From Anaerolineae bacterium (GTDB lineage: Bacteria; Chloroflexota; Anaerolineae; Aggregatilineales; Phototrophicaceae): 64,000 nucleotides of DNA. Of the stretch, positions 55,113 through 64,000 are shown one piece after another. The position numbers were made by a program, and so were the translations under genes. The notes under the pieces were generated by a model that worked only from the letters and a program-made list of their open reading frames with translations, made no database searches and was not told the origin of the DNA. How positions within the stretch are numbered: position 1 is the stretch's first letter; every line of letters starts with the position of its first letter. Location of the stretch: contig JAJECX010000036.1 of NCBI GenBank assembly GCA_022821805.1, forward strand, positions 1 to 64,000, given 5' to 3'.

Positions 55113-56446
55113 AGCGCGCATTCGAGCGGGCGACTCACCGCCGAGCGTAGACACTTCGGTTCAGTCGCCCCTACGCTGTTCGTACATTCAATCAGCGTCG
55201 CCTCGCCTTGACCGACGCCGACGCAGAGTGTCGCCAGCCCATAACGCATGCGCTCGCCTGCTTCGCGCCGCCGCAGCATCTCGTGGAGCAGGGTAGTCAG
55301 GATGCGCGCGCCCGAACAGCCCAGCGGATGCCCCAGCGCGATGGCGCCGCCGTTGACATTGGTGATGCTCTCGCTTAAACCCAACTCGCGCATTACCGCT
55401 ATCGCTTGCACCGCGAAGGCTTCGTTCAGTTCGGCGAGGCCGATATCGGCGATGCTCAAGTCATGCCGCGCCAGCAATTTGCCGACCGCCGCGACCGGTC
55501 CCAATCCCATCACGCGCGGATCGACGCCGGCCGCCGCGCTGCCGATCCAACGCGCCAAGGGCTTCAGCTTTAGCTGTCGCGCCTTTTCCGCCGACATCAG
55601 TACCAGAGCGCAAGCCCCGTCGTTCATGCCGCTGGAATTGCCCGCGGTCACCGTGCCGCCAGCGCGAAAGGCCGGGAGCAGACTTGCCAGCTTCTCGCCG
55701 CTTGTCGCTACTTCGAATCGCCCATTCGCCCGGCGATAGAATGGATGCTCGTCGGTATCGACGACGATGTCCTCTCCCCGGCGCTGCGGGATGCTGACCG
55801 TGATAATCTCGCGCTGGAAGTAACCTGCGTTGATCGCGTTTATCGCCCGTTCCTGGCTCTGCATGGCGAAGCGATCCTGCTCCTCGCGCGTGATTTCGCC
55901 GCCGCGAATTTCGCCGGCGCAGCTCGCCTCGAAGATGTTCTCCGCCGTTTCGCCCATCGCCTCCAGCGGATACAGCGCCGCCAGCTTGGGATTGGGGTAA
56001 CGCCAGCCCAAAGTCGTATCCCAGCCGGTTACGTTGCCCGAAGGTCCAAAGCCGATCGGGTTCTTCGGCAGCGAATAGGGCGCTCGGCTCATGCTCTCGA
56101 CGCCGCCAGCGACGAAGACATCGCCTTCGCCCGCCTTTATCGCGCGCGCCGCCTGATTGACCGCGTTTAATCCGCTGGCGCAGAGTCGATTCACCGTGAC
56201 CCCCGCAACCGTATCGGGCAAACCAGCCAGCAGCAGCGCCATCCGCGCTACGTTGCGATTGTCCTCGCCCGCTTGATTGGCGCAGCCGAAATACACCTCT
56301 TCAATCTCAGCCGGCGCGACGCGGGCGCGCTCCACTGCTTCCTTGATCACCAGCGCCGCCAGATCATCGGGCCGCATGGCCGACAGCGCGCCGCGGATCT
56401 TGCCGATTGGCGTCCGTAAAGCGCTTGCGATGACCACTTCAGTCAA
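55109..56446 (-). CDS. Acetyl-CoA acetyltransferase (thiolase) with repeat-derived C-terminus
   Basis: A 445-residue thiolase. Catalytic C89 ([12 protein letters not shown]), [28 protein letters not shown] (His) and the second Cys in [13 protein letters not shown] are present. The usual protein ends at about residue 420; here about 25 more residues follow, encoded largely by a palindromic repeat (55127-55172) and running into the CoA-transferase start. TTG is the chosen start. With the downstream CoA-transferase it handles acetoacetyl-CoA. Confidence 0.88.
   Translation of the reverse strand: MTEVVIASALRTPIGKIRGALSAMRPDDLAALVIKEAVERARVAPAEIEEVYFGCANQAGEDNRNVARMALLLAGLPDTVAGVTVNRLCASGLNAVNQAARAIKAGEGDVFVAGGVESMSRAPYSLPKNPIGFGPSGNVTGWDTTLGWRYPNPKLAALYPLEAMGETAENIFEASCAGEIRGGEITREEQDRFAMQSQERAINAINAGYFQREIITVSIPQRRGEDIVVDTDEHPFYRRANGRFEVATSGEKLASLLPAFRAGGTVTAGNSSGMNDGACALVLMSAEKARQLKLKPLARWIGSAAAGVDPRVMGLGPVAAVGKLLARHDLSIADIGLAELNEAFAVQAIAVMRELGLSESITNVNGGAIALGHPLGCSGARILTTLLHEMLRRREAGERMRYGLATLCVGVGQGEATLIECTNSVGATEPKCLRSAVSRPLECAL
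55127..55172. repeat. Palindromic repeat inside the thiolase 3' end
   Basis: GGGCGACTCACCGCCGAGCG + TAGACACTTCGGTTCAGTCG + CCCCTAC, a full family member with the GTGTCTACGC module read on the minus strand. It lies in the coding region of the thiolase. Confidence 0.75.
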
Positions 56447-56458
56447 TTTTGCCGCCTC

Positions 56459-56914
56459 TTATTCTGTCGACTCAGGCGCCGTCCGCGTCTCATCGCTGCA
56501 ATCGCCGCAGACGCCATAAAACTCCAGCAAGTGACCGCTGATGCGCATATCGAGCGTCTCCTCCAGGTTCCGCGTCAGCGCTTCCATGCCGCAGTCGTCA
56601 AATTCAATGAATCGTTTGCAGTCAGTGCAGATGACGTGATGATGGTGCCCATCGCGCATCATCACGTAGGTCGGCGTTATGCTGGTCTCGATATAAGTTG
56701 GGCGGATGATGCCCAGTTGCGTGAATAGATCGAGGGTGCGGAAGACGCTGGCGCGCCCGATCGCCGGATTGACGCGCTCGACCCTTTCCAGCACATCGGC
56801 CGAAGTGGTATGCCCATGCTCCGCTTCCAGCACCGCCAGCACAGTCAGTCGCGCCTGGGTCAGGCGATAGCCTGCTTGTTTGAGTCGCTGGATGTGTGGG
56901 CTGTCTGTGGTCAT
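56459..56914 (-). CDS. Fur-family metalloregulator
   Basis: A 151-residue repressor. The winged-helix part (about 1-80) contains the RLTQARLTVLAVLE and IGRASVFRTLDLFTQLGI helices. The dimer part has DGHHHHVICTDC and VCGDC, a likely structural zinc site formed by four Cys. This could be Fur, Zur or PerR; the metal is not readable from sequence. It ends 13 bases upstream of the thiolase gene on the same strand. A TATAAT at about 56946-56951 on the minus strand may be its -10. Confidence 0.87.
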   Translation of the reverse strand: MTTDSPHIQRLKQAGYRLTQARLTVLAVLEAEHGHTTSADVLERVERVNPAIGRASVFRTLDLFTQLGIIRPTYIETSITPTYVMMRDGHHHHVICTDCKRFIEFDDCGMEALTRNLEETLDMRISGHLLEFYGVCGDCSDETRTAPESTE

Positions 56915-57027
56915 GCCGGGTCATCTATCAACATCACGACGCGTATTATACTCGATATTGCGTTATGATTCCTCCGGTGGCTGTCATGAGGATGGAGTGA
57001 CAAGATTGCGTTTTCAGCTTCAATATC

Positions 57028-57076
57028 ACATCTCTGTGTTCTCGGTGTTTCCGCTGCGTCCTCGGTGGTGAAATCA
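57028..57076. repeat. Dispersed CTCGGTG...GTGGTGAAA repeat, copy 3
   Basis: CACATCTCTGTGTTCTCGG and TGTTTCCGCTGCGTCCTCGG then TGGTGAAATC, 9 bases before the next gene's ATG. The third copy of the family seen at 2201 and 5129. Confidence 0.55.
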
Positions 57077-57084
57077 CGCTTGCT

Positions 57085-58044
57085 ATGCGCGATGTAGTGG
57101 TGATCGGCGGCGGACTCAGCGGGCTCGCCGCTGGCTATGAATTGGAAAAGCGCGGGATTGCCTACACCATCATCGAAGTAAAACGGCGCTTTGGCGGCGG
57201 CATCCGCAGTACTACAGCGCGCGGCTTCGTCATGGATGCTGGCGCATTCGCCTTCCGCCTGCCAGCTGCGAAGGTCTTGCCGCCGGAGTTCGAATTGGAC
57301 CAGCGGATCCTTCTCATAAGCGGCGATGCCTGCGTATTTCGCCATAGCACGGAAACTCTCGTTGGCGCCTTCGCTGACCGCCTGCAGGGCGGTCGACTCA
57401 TGCGTATGGCGGTCAGTTCCATCGGGCGCTTGGGCAATCGCTTCACCATCTGCCTTGAAAATGGCATTATGCTTGATGCTGGCGCCTTGATCCTGGCTGT
57501 TCCCGCGCGCTACGCCGCCCGTATGCTCTGGAATTTGGCGCCGGAAGCGGCTGAGCGCCTGGCTGCTTTCCGCTACGATTCCATTCGGCGCGTCTCGCTC
57601 GGCTATCGCAAACGCGATTTGCCCGCTAGATTGGACAGCGATCGCGATTCGACAATTCGCTTCATCATCACGACTGACGAACCCGGACGCGTGCCCGATC
57701 GCGATCATTTGCTGATGCAAGTTGGGCTGCGCGCATCCTCCAATGCGACCGCGAAGGAAACCATTGACGCCGTGACGCAACGTTTCGGCTGGCGCGCTGC
57801 GCCCCTGGTCGCGCGCGTCGATTTCTGGCCAGAGGCCGACCTTTTGCCTAACCATGACGGCAGCCACCGTAAAGACCTGAGTGCCATCCGTGATCTGCTG
57901 CCAGCTGGAGTTAGCCTCATAGGCAGCGATTACTGCAATGAAGCGCCCACTGACCGCGGCGTCGCCCGCCTTGATGAGCGGATCCTGTCTGGAAAACAAG
58001 CGGCGCGCGACGCCCTCGAATACTTGAAGGCGGCAAAGAAATGA
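57085..58044 (+). CDS. FAD-dependent amine-oxidase/PPOX-like oxidoreductase, short
   Basis: A 319-residue flavoprotein. The N-terminal dinucleotide fold is VVVIGGGLSGLAAGYELEKRG (G8-x-G10-x-x-G13), and RFGGGIRS is the second FAD motif. The C-terminal FAD block reads LIGSDYCNEAPT with DRGVARLDERILSGKQAA. It is shorter than protoporphyrinogen oxidases (about 460) because the middle substrate domain is reduced. Function unproven. Its stop overlaps the next gene by 4 bases. Confidence 0.78.
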   Translation: MRDVVVIGGGLSGLAAGYELEKRGIAYTIIEVKRRFGGGIRSTTARGFVMDAGAFAFRLPAAKVLPPEFELDQRILLISGDACVFRHSTETLVGAFADRLQGGRLMRMAVSSIGRLGNRFTICLENGIMLDAGALILAVPARYAARMLWNLAPEAAERLAAFRYDSIRRVSLGYRKRDLPARLDSDRDSTIRFIITTDEPGRVPDRDHLLMQVGLRASSNATAKETIDAVTQRFGWRAAPLVARVDFWPEADLLPNHDGSHRKDLSAIRDLLPAGVSLIGSDYCNEAPTDRGVARLDERILSGKQAARDALEYLKAAKK

Positions 58045-58487
58045 TGATCCGTTTTGCCCGCGCCTTCATCCAAGCGTTGCGTCTGACCCTGCGCGGAGAA
58101 TCGCTGACGCCGCCGCATTATCGCAGTCTCGAAGACTGGATCGCGACCAGCATGACTTTGCTGGCCGACGTGGAGCGCGCGGCCGTTGCCGCAAACGTCG
58201 ATCCGGCGGCGTTGCGCCTCAAGCTCGACGGGCGGCAAACCAGTCTCGAAACCAGCTTGGCAATGCTCCGCCACAACCTGGCGGAAGAATATCCGCGCCT
58301 GATCCGCCTGGACGACCCCCACTCGATGACGGTCGTGCAATCAAGCAATTTGAACGACCAGTACCGCATCGGTCAATTCGCCGCTGCCGATTTGATTTCG
58401 TCGCCGGCGCTGCGACGGGCGCTGGATGAGCTCAACGAGCACCTGCTCAACCTGCCGGCGGTAGAGAGGCCGCGATCCGGCGACTAG
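58041..58487 (+). CDS. Unknown helical protein coupled to the oxidoreductase
   Basis: A 148-residue helical protein starting with ATGATG that overlaps the preceding stop. The N-terminal helix (MMIRFARAFIQALRLTL) is amphipathic and basic, and the rest contains heptad-like Leu/Ala spacing. No family is recognised. Its coupling suggests it is a partner of the oxidoreductase. Confidence 0.6.
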   Translation: MMIRFARAFIQALRLTLRGESLTPPHYRSLEDWIATSMTLLADVERAAVAANVDPAALRLKLDGRQTSLETSLAMLRHNLAEEYPRLIRLDDPHSMTVVQSSNLNDQYRIGQFAAADLISSPALRRALDELNEHLLNLPAVERPRSGD

Positions 58488-58594
58488 CGTCAATTGGTTC
58501 CTCTGTTTTCCCGGTGGGCTTGCGCGCAATCAACTCTGTCAAACTTCTGCGTTACAATCGAAAAGTATTCAGATCCCCGGTCGAGGAGCCGCCA

Positions 58595-59329
58595 ATGCCC
58601 AAGCTCTCCATACGCAACCTAGCGCTCAAACGCAGCGGCGCGACCGTCCTGCATGACGTTTCGCTTGATGTGGCGCAAGGCGAATTGCTCGTCGTCATCG
58701 GTCCCAGCGGGGGCGGCAAAAGCTCGCTGCTGCGCTGCCTCAATCGCCTCAACGAGATTGATTCGGGCGCTATCGAGCTGGACGGGCGCTCCATCTACGA
58801 CATGCCGGTCACCGAGCTGCGCCGCCAGGTCGGCATGATGTTTCAGAAGACAGCCGCCTTTGAAGGCACGGTCGCCGACAATATCGCCTTCGGCGCGATG
58901 CTGCAGGGCGAGACGCTTTCGCGCGCGGCCATCCTTGATCTAATGGCGCAGGTATCGCTGGAGTCAGAACTGGCGGACAAGCCGGCGGAAGAGCTATCCG
59001 GCGGGCAGGAACAGCGCCTTGCAATCGCCCGCGCCCTTTCGCTCAATCCTTCGTTGCTGCTGCTTGATGAGCCGACTTCGGCGCTCGATCCCATCGCGAC
59101 CAACCACGTCGAAGAAACGCTAATGCGCCTGCGCGAGCATTCGAGCCTGACCATGATCTGGGTCTCCCACGCGATTGAGCAGGCGCGCCGCGTCGGCAGC
59201 CGCGTGATGCTGCTTGATGGCGGGCGCGTCATCCGCGAGGATACCGTCGCCGCCATGCTCGACCCGGAAACGGGCGACAAACGCGCCCTCGCCTTCGCCG
59301 AAGGCGACCAAGCCGGCTTGCAGGATTAG
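58595..59329 (+). CDS. ABC transporter ATP-binding protein, orphan
   Basis: A 244-residue ABC ATPase. Walker [10 protein letters not shown] (36-44), Q-loop [13 protein letters not shown], signature [15 protein letters not shown], Walker [14 protein letters not shown] and H-loop WVSHAIEQA are complete. It resembles PstB/FetA-type amino-acid, phosphate or metal importers or exporters. No permease lies next to it. GAGGAG precedes the ATG. The 3' end overlaps the convergent trmD by 4 bases. Confidence 0.88.
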   Translation: MPKLSIRNLALKRSGATVLHDVSLDVAQGELLVVIGPSGGGKSSLLRCLNRLNEIDSGAIELDGRSIYDMPVTELRRQVGMMFQKTAAFEGTVADNIAFGAMLQGETLSRAAILDLMAQVSLESELADKPAEELSGGQEQRLAIARALSLNPSLLLLDEPTSALDPIATNHVEETLMRLREHSSLTMIWVSHAIEQARRVGSRVMLLDGGRVIREDTVAAMLDPETGDKRALAFAEGDQAGLQD

Positions 59330-60069
59330 TCGCCTGGCGCGTCCTCCAGTTGCGCCAGATAAGCGCGGTCATCATCGCTGAGCGTCGCTTTCTCCAGCAG
59401 ATCGGGCCGCCGTTCCCAGGTACGTTTCAACGCTTGCTGGCGCCGCCAACGGTCAACCTCGGCGTGATGCCCGCTGGTCAAAACATCGGGCACGCCCAAA
59501 CCGCAAAACTCCGCTGGTCGGGTATAATGCGGTCCCTCCAGGGTGCCATCGGCGTGGCTGTCGCGATGCTGCGCGCCTACCGCGCCCAGCACGCCGGGGA
59601 TCAACCGCACGACCGCGTCAATCAATACCAGCGCCGCCAGTTCGCCGCCGGTCAGCACATAATCGCCGATGCTGATTTCATCGCTGATCGCCAGCTCGAT
59701 GGCGCGTTCATCGACGCCTTCGTAATGTCCGCAAACGAGGATCAAGCGCGGCTGCTTAGCCAGTTCAGATGCTACTTCGTGCGTGAGCGGGCGGCCCTGG
59801 GGCGAGAGCAATATCACCGGCGCGCTGTCCTCCGCCTTGACCGCGTCAATTGCGCGCACGAGCGCATCCGGCTTGAGGATCATGCCGCCGCCGCCGCCGT
59901 AGGGCGCGTCATCAACCTTGTGGTGTTTGTTGCCCGCATAGTTGCGGATGTCATGCGTCTGAAAATCGAGCAGCCCTAGATCGCGCGCCTTCCACATCAT
60001 GCTCTCGGACATGACTGCGCTGAACATAGCGGGGAATAGCGTCAGGACGTCGATCTTAATTGTCTTCAA
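59326..60069 (-). CDS. trmD: tRNA (guanine-37-N1)-methyltransferase TrmD
   Basis: A 247-residue SPOUT methyltransferase. [13 protein letters not shown] at the start, [16 protein letters not shown], the SAM-binding trefoil knot [16 protein letters not shown] and [21 protein letters not shown] are diagnostic. It methylates G37 of tRNAs to prevent frameshifting. It lies alone here; rimM, rpsP and rplS are not adjacent. It is convergent with the ABC gene and shares its strand with the fucose-isomerase-like gene. Confidence 0.95.
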   Translation of the reverse strand: MKTIKIDVLTLFPAMFSAVMSESMMWKARDLGLLDFQTHDIRNYAGNKHHKVDDAPYGGGGGMILKPDALVRAIDAVKAEDSAPVILLSPQGRPLTHEVASELAKQPRLILVCGHYEGVDERAIELAISDEISIGDYVLTGGELAALVLIDAVVRLIPGVLGAVGAQHRDSHADGTLEGPHYTRPAEFCGLGVPDVLTSGHHAEVDRWRRQQALKRTWERRPDLLEKATLSDDDRAYLAQLEDAPGD

Positions 60070-60101
60070 CCGGATCCCCCGTCCCCTTTCCCGGTAGCCA
60101 T

Positions 60102-61445
60102 TTACCGCCGATGTACGTCCAAACCGAAGACCTTCGCCAACAAACTGAAGTCGGCCGCCGCCGCGCCTTGGGTCAGAATAAAATGCTGAGAGGTAATTTG
60201 CTCAAGCAATGCTGGTCCATTGCCGACTTGGATGACCGCCGCCACTTTGGATAAACCCGATTGCGGCGCCTGAAAATATTCTTCCAAATCACCTTCAATC
60301 ACAGTCCAGCCAGCGCAATCCGGATGCAATTTGACCAGGGTAACATCGCCGAGGGGCAGCCGCCCGTCAATAGCGCCGCCGCGCCCCTCGAATACATCTA
60401 TCACGCTGGGGCGCAGCGTCCAGCCGTCGGCCGCCTGCGATTGCGGCAGCACGCCCAGGTAACCGCAATGACCGGCGAGCAGATAATTCTCCGCATCGGC
60501 TACCTCGGGAAATGCGCTGATGTCCATGTGGTCGAGCGCCGGCTGCCCAACAAGAAATGGATAGATATTGGTCATCACGGCCGGCGTTTCCAAACAGCGA
60601 TCAACCAAATATTGCGTCATCATGGACAAAGTATCGGCTTCGCAGCCCCAAATCAGCTTATGGTCCTGATACAGCATGTTCCAGACGAGGCAAGGCGTCG
60701 CAAGCATCGAAGGAAACTCGTTGATACAGTTGATGCCCATGCCTTTGATTTGCGGTTCTTCGGCGAGGATTCGCTTCAGCGCGGCATAAAGGCGCAGCGT
60801 GTCGTCCCGCGCCTTTTCCGGCACATTGACAATCGGCAGTCGAGGCTGCCAAGCCTCCCATATCGACCGCACTTGATCATCACTGACGCTGCGGAGGGAT
60901 TCGGTCAGTTGCAGCAGGCTTCGCTCTTCTACCGTGATGCCAAAACGCTCGAACATGCGCTGGCTGTTTTCCCGCTGCCACCAATAAAAGCGCTGGAACA
61001 TATCGGCGTACAAACCAGCGCTGACGTCATCCTGAAACACCAAAAAACGGGACTGAGCCAATTCTCGCTTGACGGCGACGGCGCGGCAGAGGATTTCAGT
61101 TTGGCGGCGCTCGTATGGGGTGAAGACCTCAATGCCGGCGCTGCGCAGCCATCCGGTAATCTCCCAATCCCAGATCGCCGTCGAGCAGACTTCCGATGTC
61201 AATACCACCATCGGCAGCGGCTGCGAGCGGAAAACTTCCAGCATCTGATAGGCTGCGCCCGAGAGTTGTGGCAGCACGATCAAATCCGCGCTCGTTCCGC
61301 TCAGTTCGGCTCCGAATGGCAGCGGATTCAGCAAATTCGCAACTGCCTTCAGCTGATCACGCAAGCGCTCAATCTGGGTACGGAAACTTTCGCTGGCCTC
61401 CGCACCAAAATATAGCGGCTGCAGATTCGCTCGCGGTGTTGACAT
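60102..61445 (-). CDS. L-fucose/L-arabinose isomerase-like sugar protein
   Basis: A 447-residue protein with the layout of the fucose isomerase superfamily: an N-terminal Rossmann-like part ([18 protein letters not shown]), middle part and a C-terminal domain with [18 protein letters not shown]. The [20 protein letters not shown] segment carries candidate acidic metal ligands. Start ATG at 61445 chosen where homology begins; the longer ORF to 61637 crosses the divergent promoter. Divergent from a sugar ABC transporter, which fits a role in sugar catabolism. Confidence 0.75.
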   Translation of the reverse strand: MSTPRANLQPLYFGAEASESFRTQIERLRDQLKAVANLLNPLPFGAELSGTSADLIVLPQLSGAAYQMLEVFRSQPLPMVVLTSEVCSTAIWDWEITGWLRSAGIEVFTPYERRQTEILCRAVAVKRELAQSRFLVFQDDVSAGLYADMFQRFYWWQRENSQRMFERFGITVEERSLLQLTESLRSVSDDQVRSIWEAWQPRLPIVNVPEKARDDTLRLYAALKRILAEEPQIKGMGINCINEFPSMLATPCLVWNMLYQDHKLIWGCEADTLSMMTQYLVDRCLETPAVMTNIYPFLVGQPALDHMDISAFPEVADAENYLLAGHCGYLGVLPQSQAADGWTLRPSVIDVFEGRGGAIDGRLPLGDVTLVKLHPDCAGWTVIEGDLEEYFQAPQSGLSKVAAVIQVGNGPALLEQITSQHFILTQGAAAADFSLLAKVFGLDVHRR

Positions 61446-61481
61446 TCGGCTGTCCTGGATTCCGGTCAATCGCTGAGAGGC

Positions 61482-61487
61482 ATTATA
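61482..61487 (-). promoter_or_regulatory. Possible -10 of the fucose-isomerase-like gene
   Basis: The minus strand reads TATAAT about 37 bases before the ATG at 61445. No clear -35 is visible. Confidence 0.35.
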
Positions 61488-61515
61488 ACCCGCGCCGGCA
61501 ACTGCCGCGCAACAT

Positions 61516-61574
61516 TTGACAAGGCGCAAGCAGAAGCATATACTACAGAGCGATTGATTATCGATTATCGATAA
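61516..61574 (+). promoter_or_regulatory. Sugar ABC operon promoter and operator
   Basis: TTGACA (61516-61521) and TATACT (61539-61544) with a 17-base spacer, near-perfect consensus. From about +8 lies TTATCGAT (61558-61565) followed by the palindrome TTATCGATAA (61565-61574), a likely repressor site just downstream of the start (LacI or other sugar regulator; the regulator is not in the window). Confidence 0.6.
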
Positions 61575-61631
61575 AGAAGCCGGTAGACTAGATAATTGTG
61601 ATTGCATTATGTTTGGGTCGGTTGAGGAAAT

Positions 61632-62567
61632 ATGCAAACCGGCGCCTCACCTAAGATGACGCTCCCGCATGTCGGTGTGCTCAATCCGCTGCGCGGCTCG
61701 CAGCGCGTGAAGTATTGGCTGGCGCTGCCGGCATTTGTTTTCATCATTATCGGCATCATCTACCCAACGGGCTATCTGCTATACAATTCGATGACCAACT
61801 GGAGCCTGACCCGCCTCGACTTGGGGCAGACTTTTATCGGTCTGGACAATTACGTCAAGCTGCTGGCGGATGAGCGCTTTTATTCATCGCTTGGCATAAC
61901 AGCTACTTTTACCATCGCCACGACATCAATCCAGACAGTCTTGGGCGTAAGCCTGGCGCTGCTGCTCAATCGCAACATCCGCGGCGAAGGCTTGGTGCGC
62001 ACGCTCCTGCTGATTCCCTGGCTGGTTGCGCCCTTCATCAGCGGCTTCAATTTCCGTTTCATGATGGCGCCGAACATCGGCGTGATCGCCCAAATGCTGG
62101 ATGCGCTCGGCCTCGATGTGATCACGAAAACATCAATTCTGGGCAGCCCAAAGACGGCGCTGGGCGCTTTGATTCTTGTGCACGTCTGGAACGGCGTGCC
62201 GGGTACCATGCTGGTGGTCACCGGCGGCTTGAAGACGATACCGGAGGAAATCTATCTGGCCGCTCGCGTTGACGGCGCCGACCGTTTGCAGCTGCTGCGT
62301 TACATCACCTTGCCTTTGGTGCGCTACGCAATCCTGATTTCGGCATTCTTGACCACCCTCTTCATTTTCAAAGCCTTCGAAATGATCTTCATCATGACCG
62401 GCGGCGGTCCGGGCGATTCAACGGAAGTGTTGGCGGTTTACCAATACTGGGTGGGAATCCGCACCCTGAACATCGGATATGGCTCGAGCATCGCAGTGGT
62501 GCAGCTGCTCGTCGCCTTTATCGTCAGTATCGTCTACGCCCGCTTGATGTTCAACGAGGCGGAATGA
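61632..62567 (+). CDS. Sugar ABC transporter permease, MalF/UgpA type
   Basis: A 311-residue membrane protein with six helices. The EAA loop (EIYLAARVDGADRLQLLRYITLPL, about 215-240) contacts the ATPase. The C-terminal block FEMIFIMTGGGPGDSTEV is typical of CUT1 transporters. GAGGAAAT precedes the ATG. It is the first gene of the operon, ahead of the MalG-type permease. No ATPase gene is in the window; CUT1 systems often share one. Confidence 0.92.
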   Translation: MQTGASPKMTLPHVGVLNPLRGSQRVKYWLALPAFVFIIIGIIYPTGYLLYNSMTNWSLTRLDLGQTFIGLDNYVKLLADERFYSSLGITATFTIATTSIQTVLGVSLALLLNRNIRGEGLVRTLLLIPWLVAPFISGFNFRFMMAPNIGVIAQMLDALGLDVITKTSILGSPKTALGALILVHVWNGVPGTMLVVTGGLKTIPEEIYLAARVDGADRLQLLRYITLPLVRYAILISAFLTTLFIFKAFEMIFIMTGGGPGDSTEVLAVYQYWVGIRTLNIGYGSSIAVVQLLVAFIVSIVYARLMFNEAE

Positions 62568-62568
62568 G

Positions 62569-63396
62569 ATGGACCGCAACACCAGTAGAGCCAACTATCT
62601 TCTTACATATGCTATTTGGCTGTTCTTGCTGGTCGTCTTTCTCTTTCCCATTTACTGGTTGATCGTCAGTTCATTCAAAACAGAGGGGCAGCAATTCGCG
62701 ATTCCGCCGATTTGGTTTCCCGCGCCGGCGACGCTGGAAAACTACATCAACCTTTTCAGCGATGCCAAGGTCATCAATTCCTTGAAGAATTCGCTGCTGA
62801 TCGCCGGTATTACGCTGGTCGCGGTGGCGGCGCTGGGCATACCGGCGGCATACAGCATGGCGCGCTTTCGCGTCGGCGGTTCGTTTATGATGCTGGTGAT
62901 ATTCACAGCGCGGCTATTGCCTCCGGTCGCCTACATCATCCCGCTCTTCGCCATCGCGCGCGGCTTTAATTTGTATGACAAGGGTGGAACGCTGGTCGCG
63001 CTTTATACGTTTTTCTCTCTGCCGTTGGCGATATGGATGCTGGTGGGTTTCATCTCGACGATTCCGGATGAGATTGAAGACGCGGCGATGATCGATGGCG
63101 CCTCCCGCCTGGGCGTAATTTGGCATGTGGTTTTGCCCTTGATTCGCCCGGGCTTGGCCTCGGTCACCATCTTCATGTTGCTTTCATCATGGAACGAATT
63201 CGCGCTGGCGGTTACGTTGACGGCGCGCCACGCGCGGACCTTGCCGGTGACGATGTACACCTTTGTCACCAATCAGAACATCGCCTGGGGGGAATTGTCG
63301 GCGGCCGGCGTCCTTTCGGCGACGCCGATTGTCATTGCCGGCTTGCTGGTGCAGAAGCACCTGGTCATGGGGCTCGTGGCTGGCTCCGGCAAGTAA
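62569..63396 (+). CDS. Sugar ABC transporter permease, MalG/UgpE type
   Basis: A 275-residue protein with six helices. PIYWLIVSSFKTEGQ is the usual MalG opening; the EAA motif reads EIEDAAMIDGASRLGVIWHVVLPL (about 165-190). It starts 1 base after the previous stop. It pairs with the MalF-type permease to form the channel. Confidence 0.92.
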   Translation: MDRNTSRANYLLTYAIWLFLLVVFLFPIYWLIVSSFKTEGQQFAIPPIWFPAPATLENYINLFSDAKVINSLKNSLLIAGITLVAVAALGIPAAYSMARFRVGGSFMMLVIFTARLLPPVAYIIPLFAIARGFNLYDKGGTLVALYTFFSLPLAIWMLVGFISTIPDEIEDAAMIDGASRLGVIWHVVLPLIRPGLASVTIFMLLSSWNEFALAVTLTARHARTLPVTMYTFVTNQNIAWGELSAAGVLSATPIVIAGLLVQKHLVMGLVAGSGK

Positions 63397-63485
63397 ATCC
63401 GAGCTAAAGAGGGGAGGGTAAACATAAGCCAATTCTAAGCCAAATCTCTGTCCAATCTTATCAATTGCTAAAGGAGACAAGAAAA

Positions 63486-64000
63486 ATGAAACGGACAATA
63501 ATTCTGCTGCTGCTTATTCTACTGCTTGCGCTGCCCGCGCAAGCGCAAGATGTCACCATCTCGATCGGCTCCGAAACCGGAGTGCATGCTGATGCCTTGA
63601 TCGCCAACGCCGAACGCTGCGCGATGGAAGTCGGCGTCGCATACGAGGCGCATCAATTACCGCCCGGCGAGTGGATCAATTCGATCCTGCCCACCGAAGC
63701 AGCCGTTCGCAGCGGCCTCTACGATATCGCCTATATCCCCATCAGCAAGATCCCGCAATTTGTCGCTGCTGAATACCTCTTGCCCTTGGAAGACTTCGAT
63801 ATAGAGGCGCTCGACCCCGACGACCTTGCCTTCTTCAACTTGACCGAGTACGAAGGCAAGCACTGGCTGGTGCCTTGGCTGAATGAATATCAAGGCATCC
63901 TCTATCGCACCGATTTGCTCAATGACGCCGATGAGCAAGCGGCATTCATGGAAGAGTACGGCTATGCGCTGGCCGCGCCCAGGAGCCGGCAGCAATACTT
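63486..64000 (+). CDS. Sugar ABC transporter substrate-binding protein, partial
   Basis: Starts at ATG 63486 with AAGGAGA 9 bases upstream. A clean signal peptide (MKRTIILLLLILLLALPAQA, cleavage near residue 20) is followed by DVTISIGSETGVH and the typical early Venus-flytrap layout (QGILYRTDLL). The ORF is open at the window edge, so about 171 residues are visible. It is predicted to deliver the sugar to the two permeases. Confidence 0.85.
   Translation, partial: MKRTIILLLLILLLALPAQAQDVTISIGSETGVHADALIANAERCAMEVGVAYEAHQLPPGEWINSILPTEAAVRSGLYDIAYIPISKIPQFVAAEYLLPLEDFDIEALDPDDLAFFNLTEYEGKHWLVPWLNEYQGILYRTDLLNDADEQAAFMEEYGYALAAPRSRQQY

Noticed and set aside
56911..57999. 362-residue minus-strand ORF opposite the FAD oxidoreductase
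   Set aside because: No domains and it runs through the clear FAD-binding gene on plus.
60261..61415. 384-residue plus-strand ORF opposite the isomerase-like gene
   Set aside because: Shadow ORF; the minus-strand protein has coherent domains and a supported start.

Overview
The window looks like bacterial chromosome from a Chloroflexota lineage, most likely Anaerolineae-like. This is inferred from gene content and not from a marker-gene tree. Supporting signs are a moderately high GC content, a von Willebrand factor A surface protein with a huge Thr/Pro/Asp repeat stalk, GAF-PAS-cyclase signalling proteins, LCP and LysM/CAP envelope proteins, sulfatase and phytanoyl-CoA dioxygenase families, and short palindromic repeats that start GTAGGGGCGAC. 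No rRNA, tRNA or CRISPR array was seen.

Layout. 1-6 kb: an IS5-like transposase fragment at the left edge, then two tandem duplications (two PhyH dioxygenases, two sulfatases) and a methyltransferase. 6.0-6.2 kb: a small structured RNA gene with a strong promoter and terminator. 6.4-9.5 kb: cell-surface sugar genes (GT4 glycosyltransferase, RmlC). 9.6-11.2 kb: an isolated phage-type terminase pair. 11.6-15.2 kb: two translationally coupled GAF-PAS class III cyclases whose active-site residues are complementary, like the two halves of a mammalian adenylyl cyclase. 15.2-20.2 kb: a metal-type permease with a DUF1980 partner, a beta-propeller protein, recF and an SRPBCC protein. 20.9-22.2 kb: a small phage-like three-gene cassette. 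22.3-36.8 kb: a second GT4, a holin-4-like membrane protein, the VWA stalk protein, DUF2461, a secreted cyclophilin, an LDH2-family dehydrogenase and two DUF6056-like membrane proteins, one frameshifted. 36.9-44.7 kb: a serine hydrolase, a third sulfatase coupled to a double-FHA protein, an ATPase plus PIN-nuclease pair (candidate defence module), an LCP protein and a DinB protein. 45-50 kb: gatC, a nitrilase, a 193-bp MITE, the second copy of the structured RNA, a ThDP enzyme and a subtilase. 50-60 kb: an ECF-like sigma factor, a TetR regulator with a visible operator, a CAP/LysM protein, a class IV aminotransferase, a thiolase and CoA-transferase pair, a Fur-family regulator, a PPOX-like oxidoreductase, an orphan ABC ATPase and trmD. 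60-64 kb: a fucose-isomerase-like protein divergent from a sugar ABC transporter that runs off the right edge.

The most notable items are the two paralogous small RNAs about 40 kb apart, whose helices show compensatory changes; the predicted obligate heterodimeric cyclase; the ATPase/PIN pair; the MITE inserted just upstream of one small-RNA promoter; and the palindromic repeats, which in places extend into coding sequence. Everything rests on reading the sequence. No database search was run.
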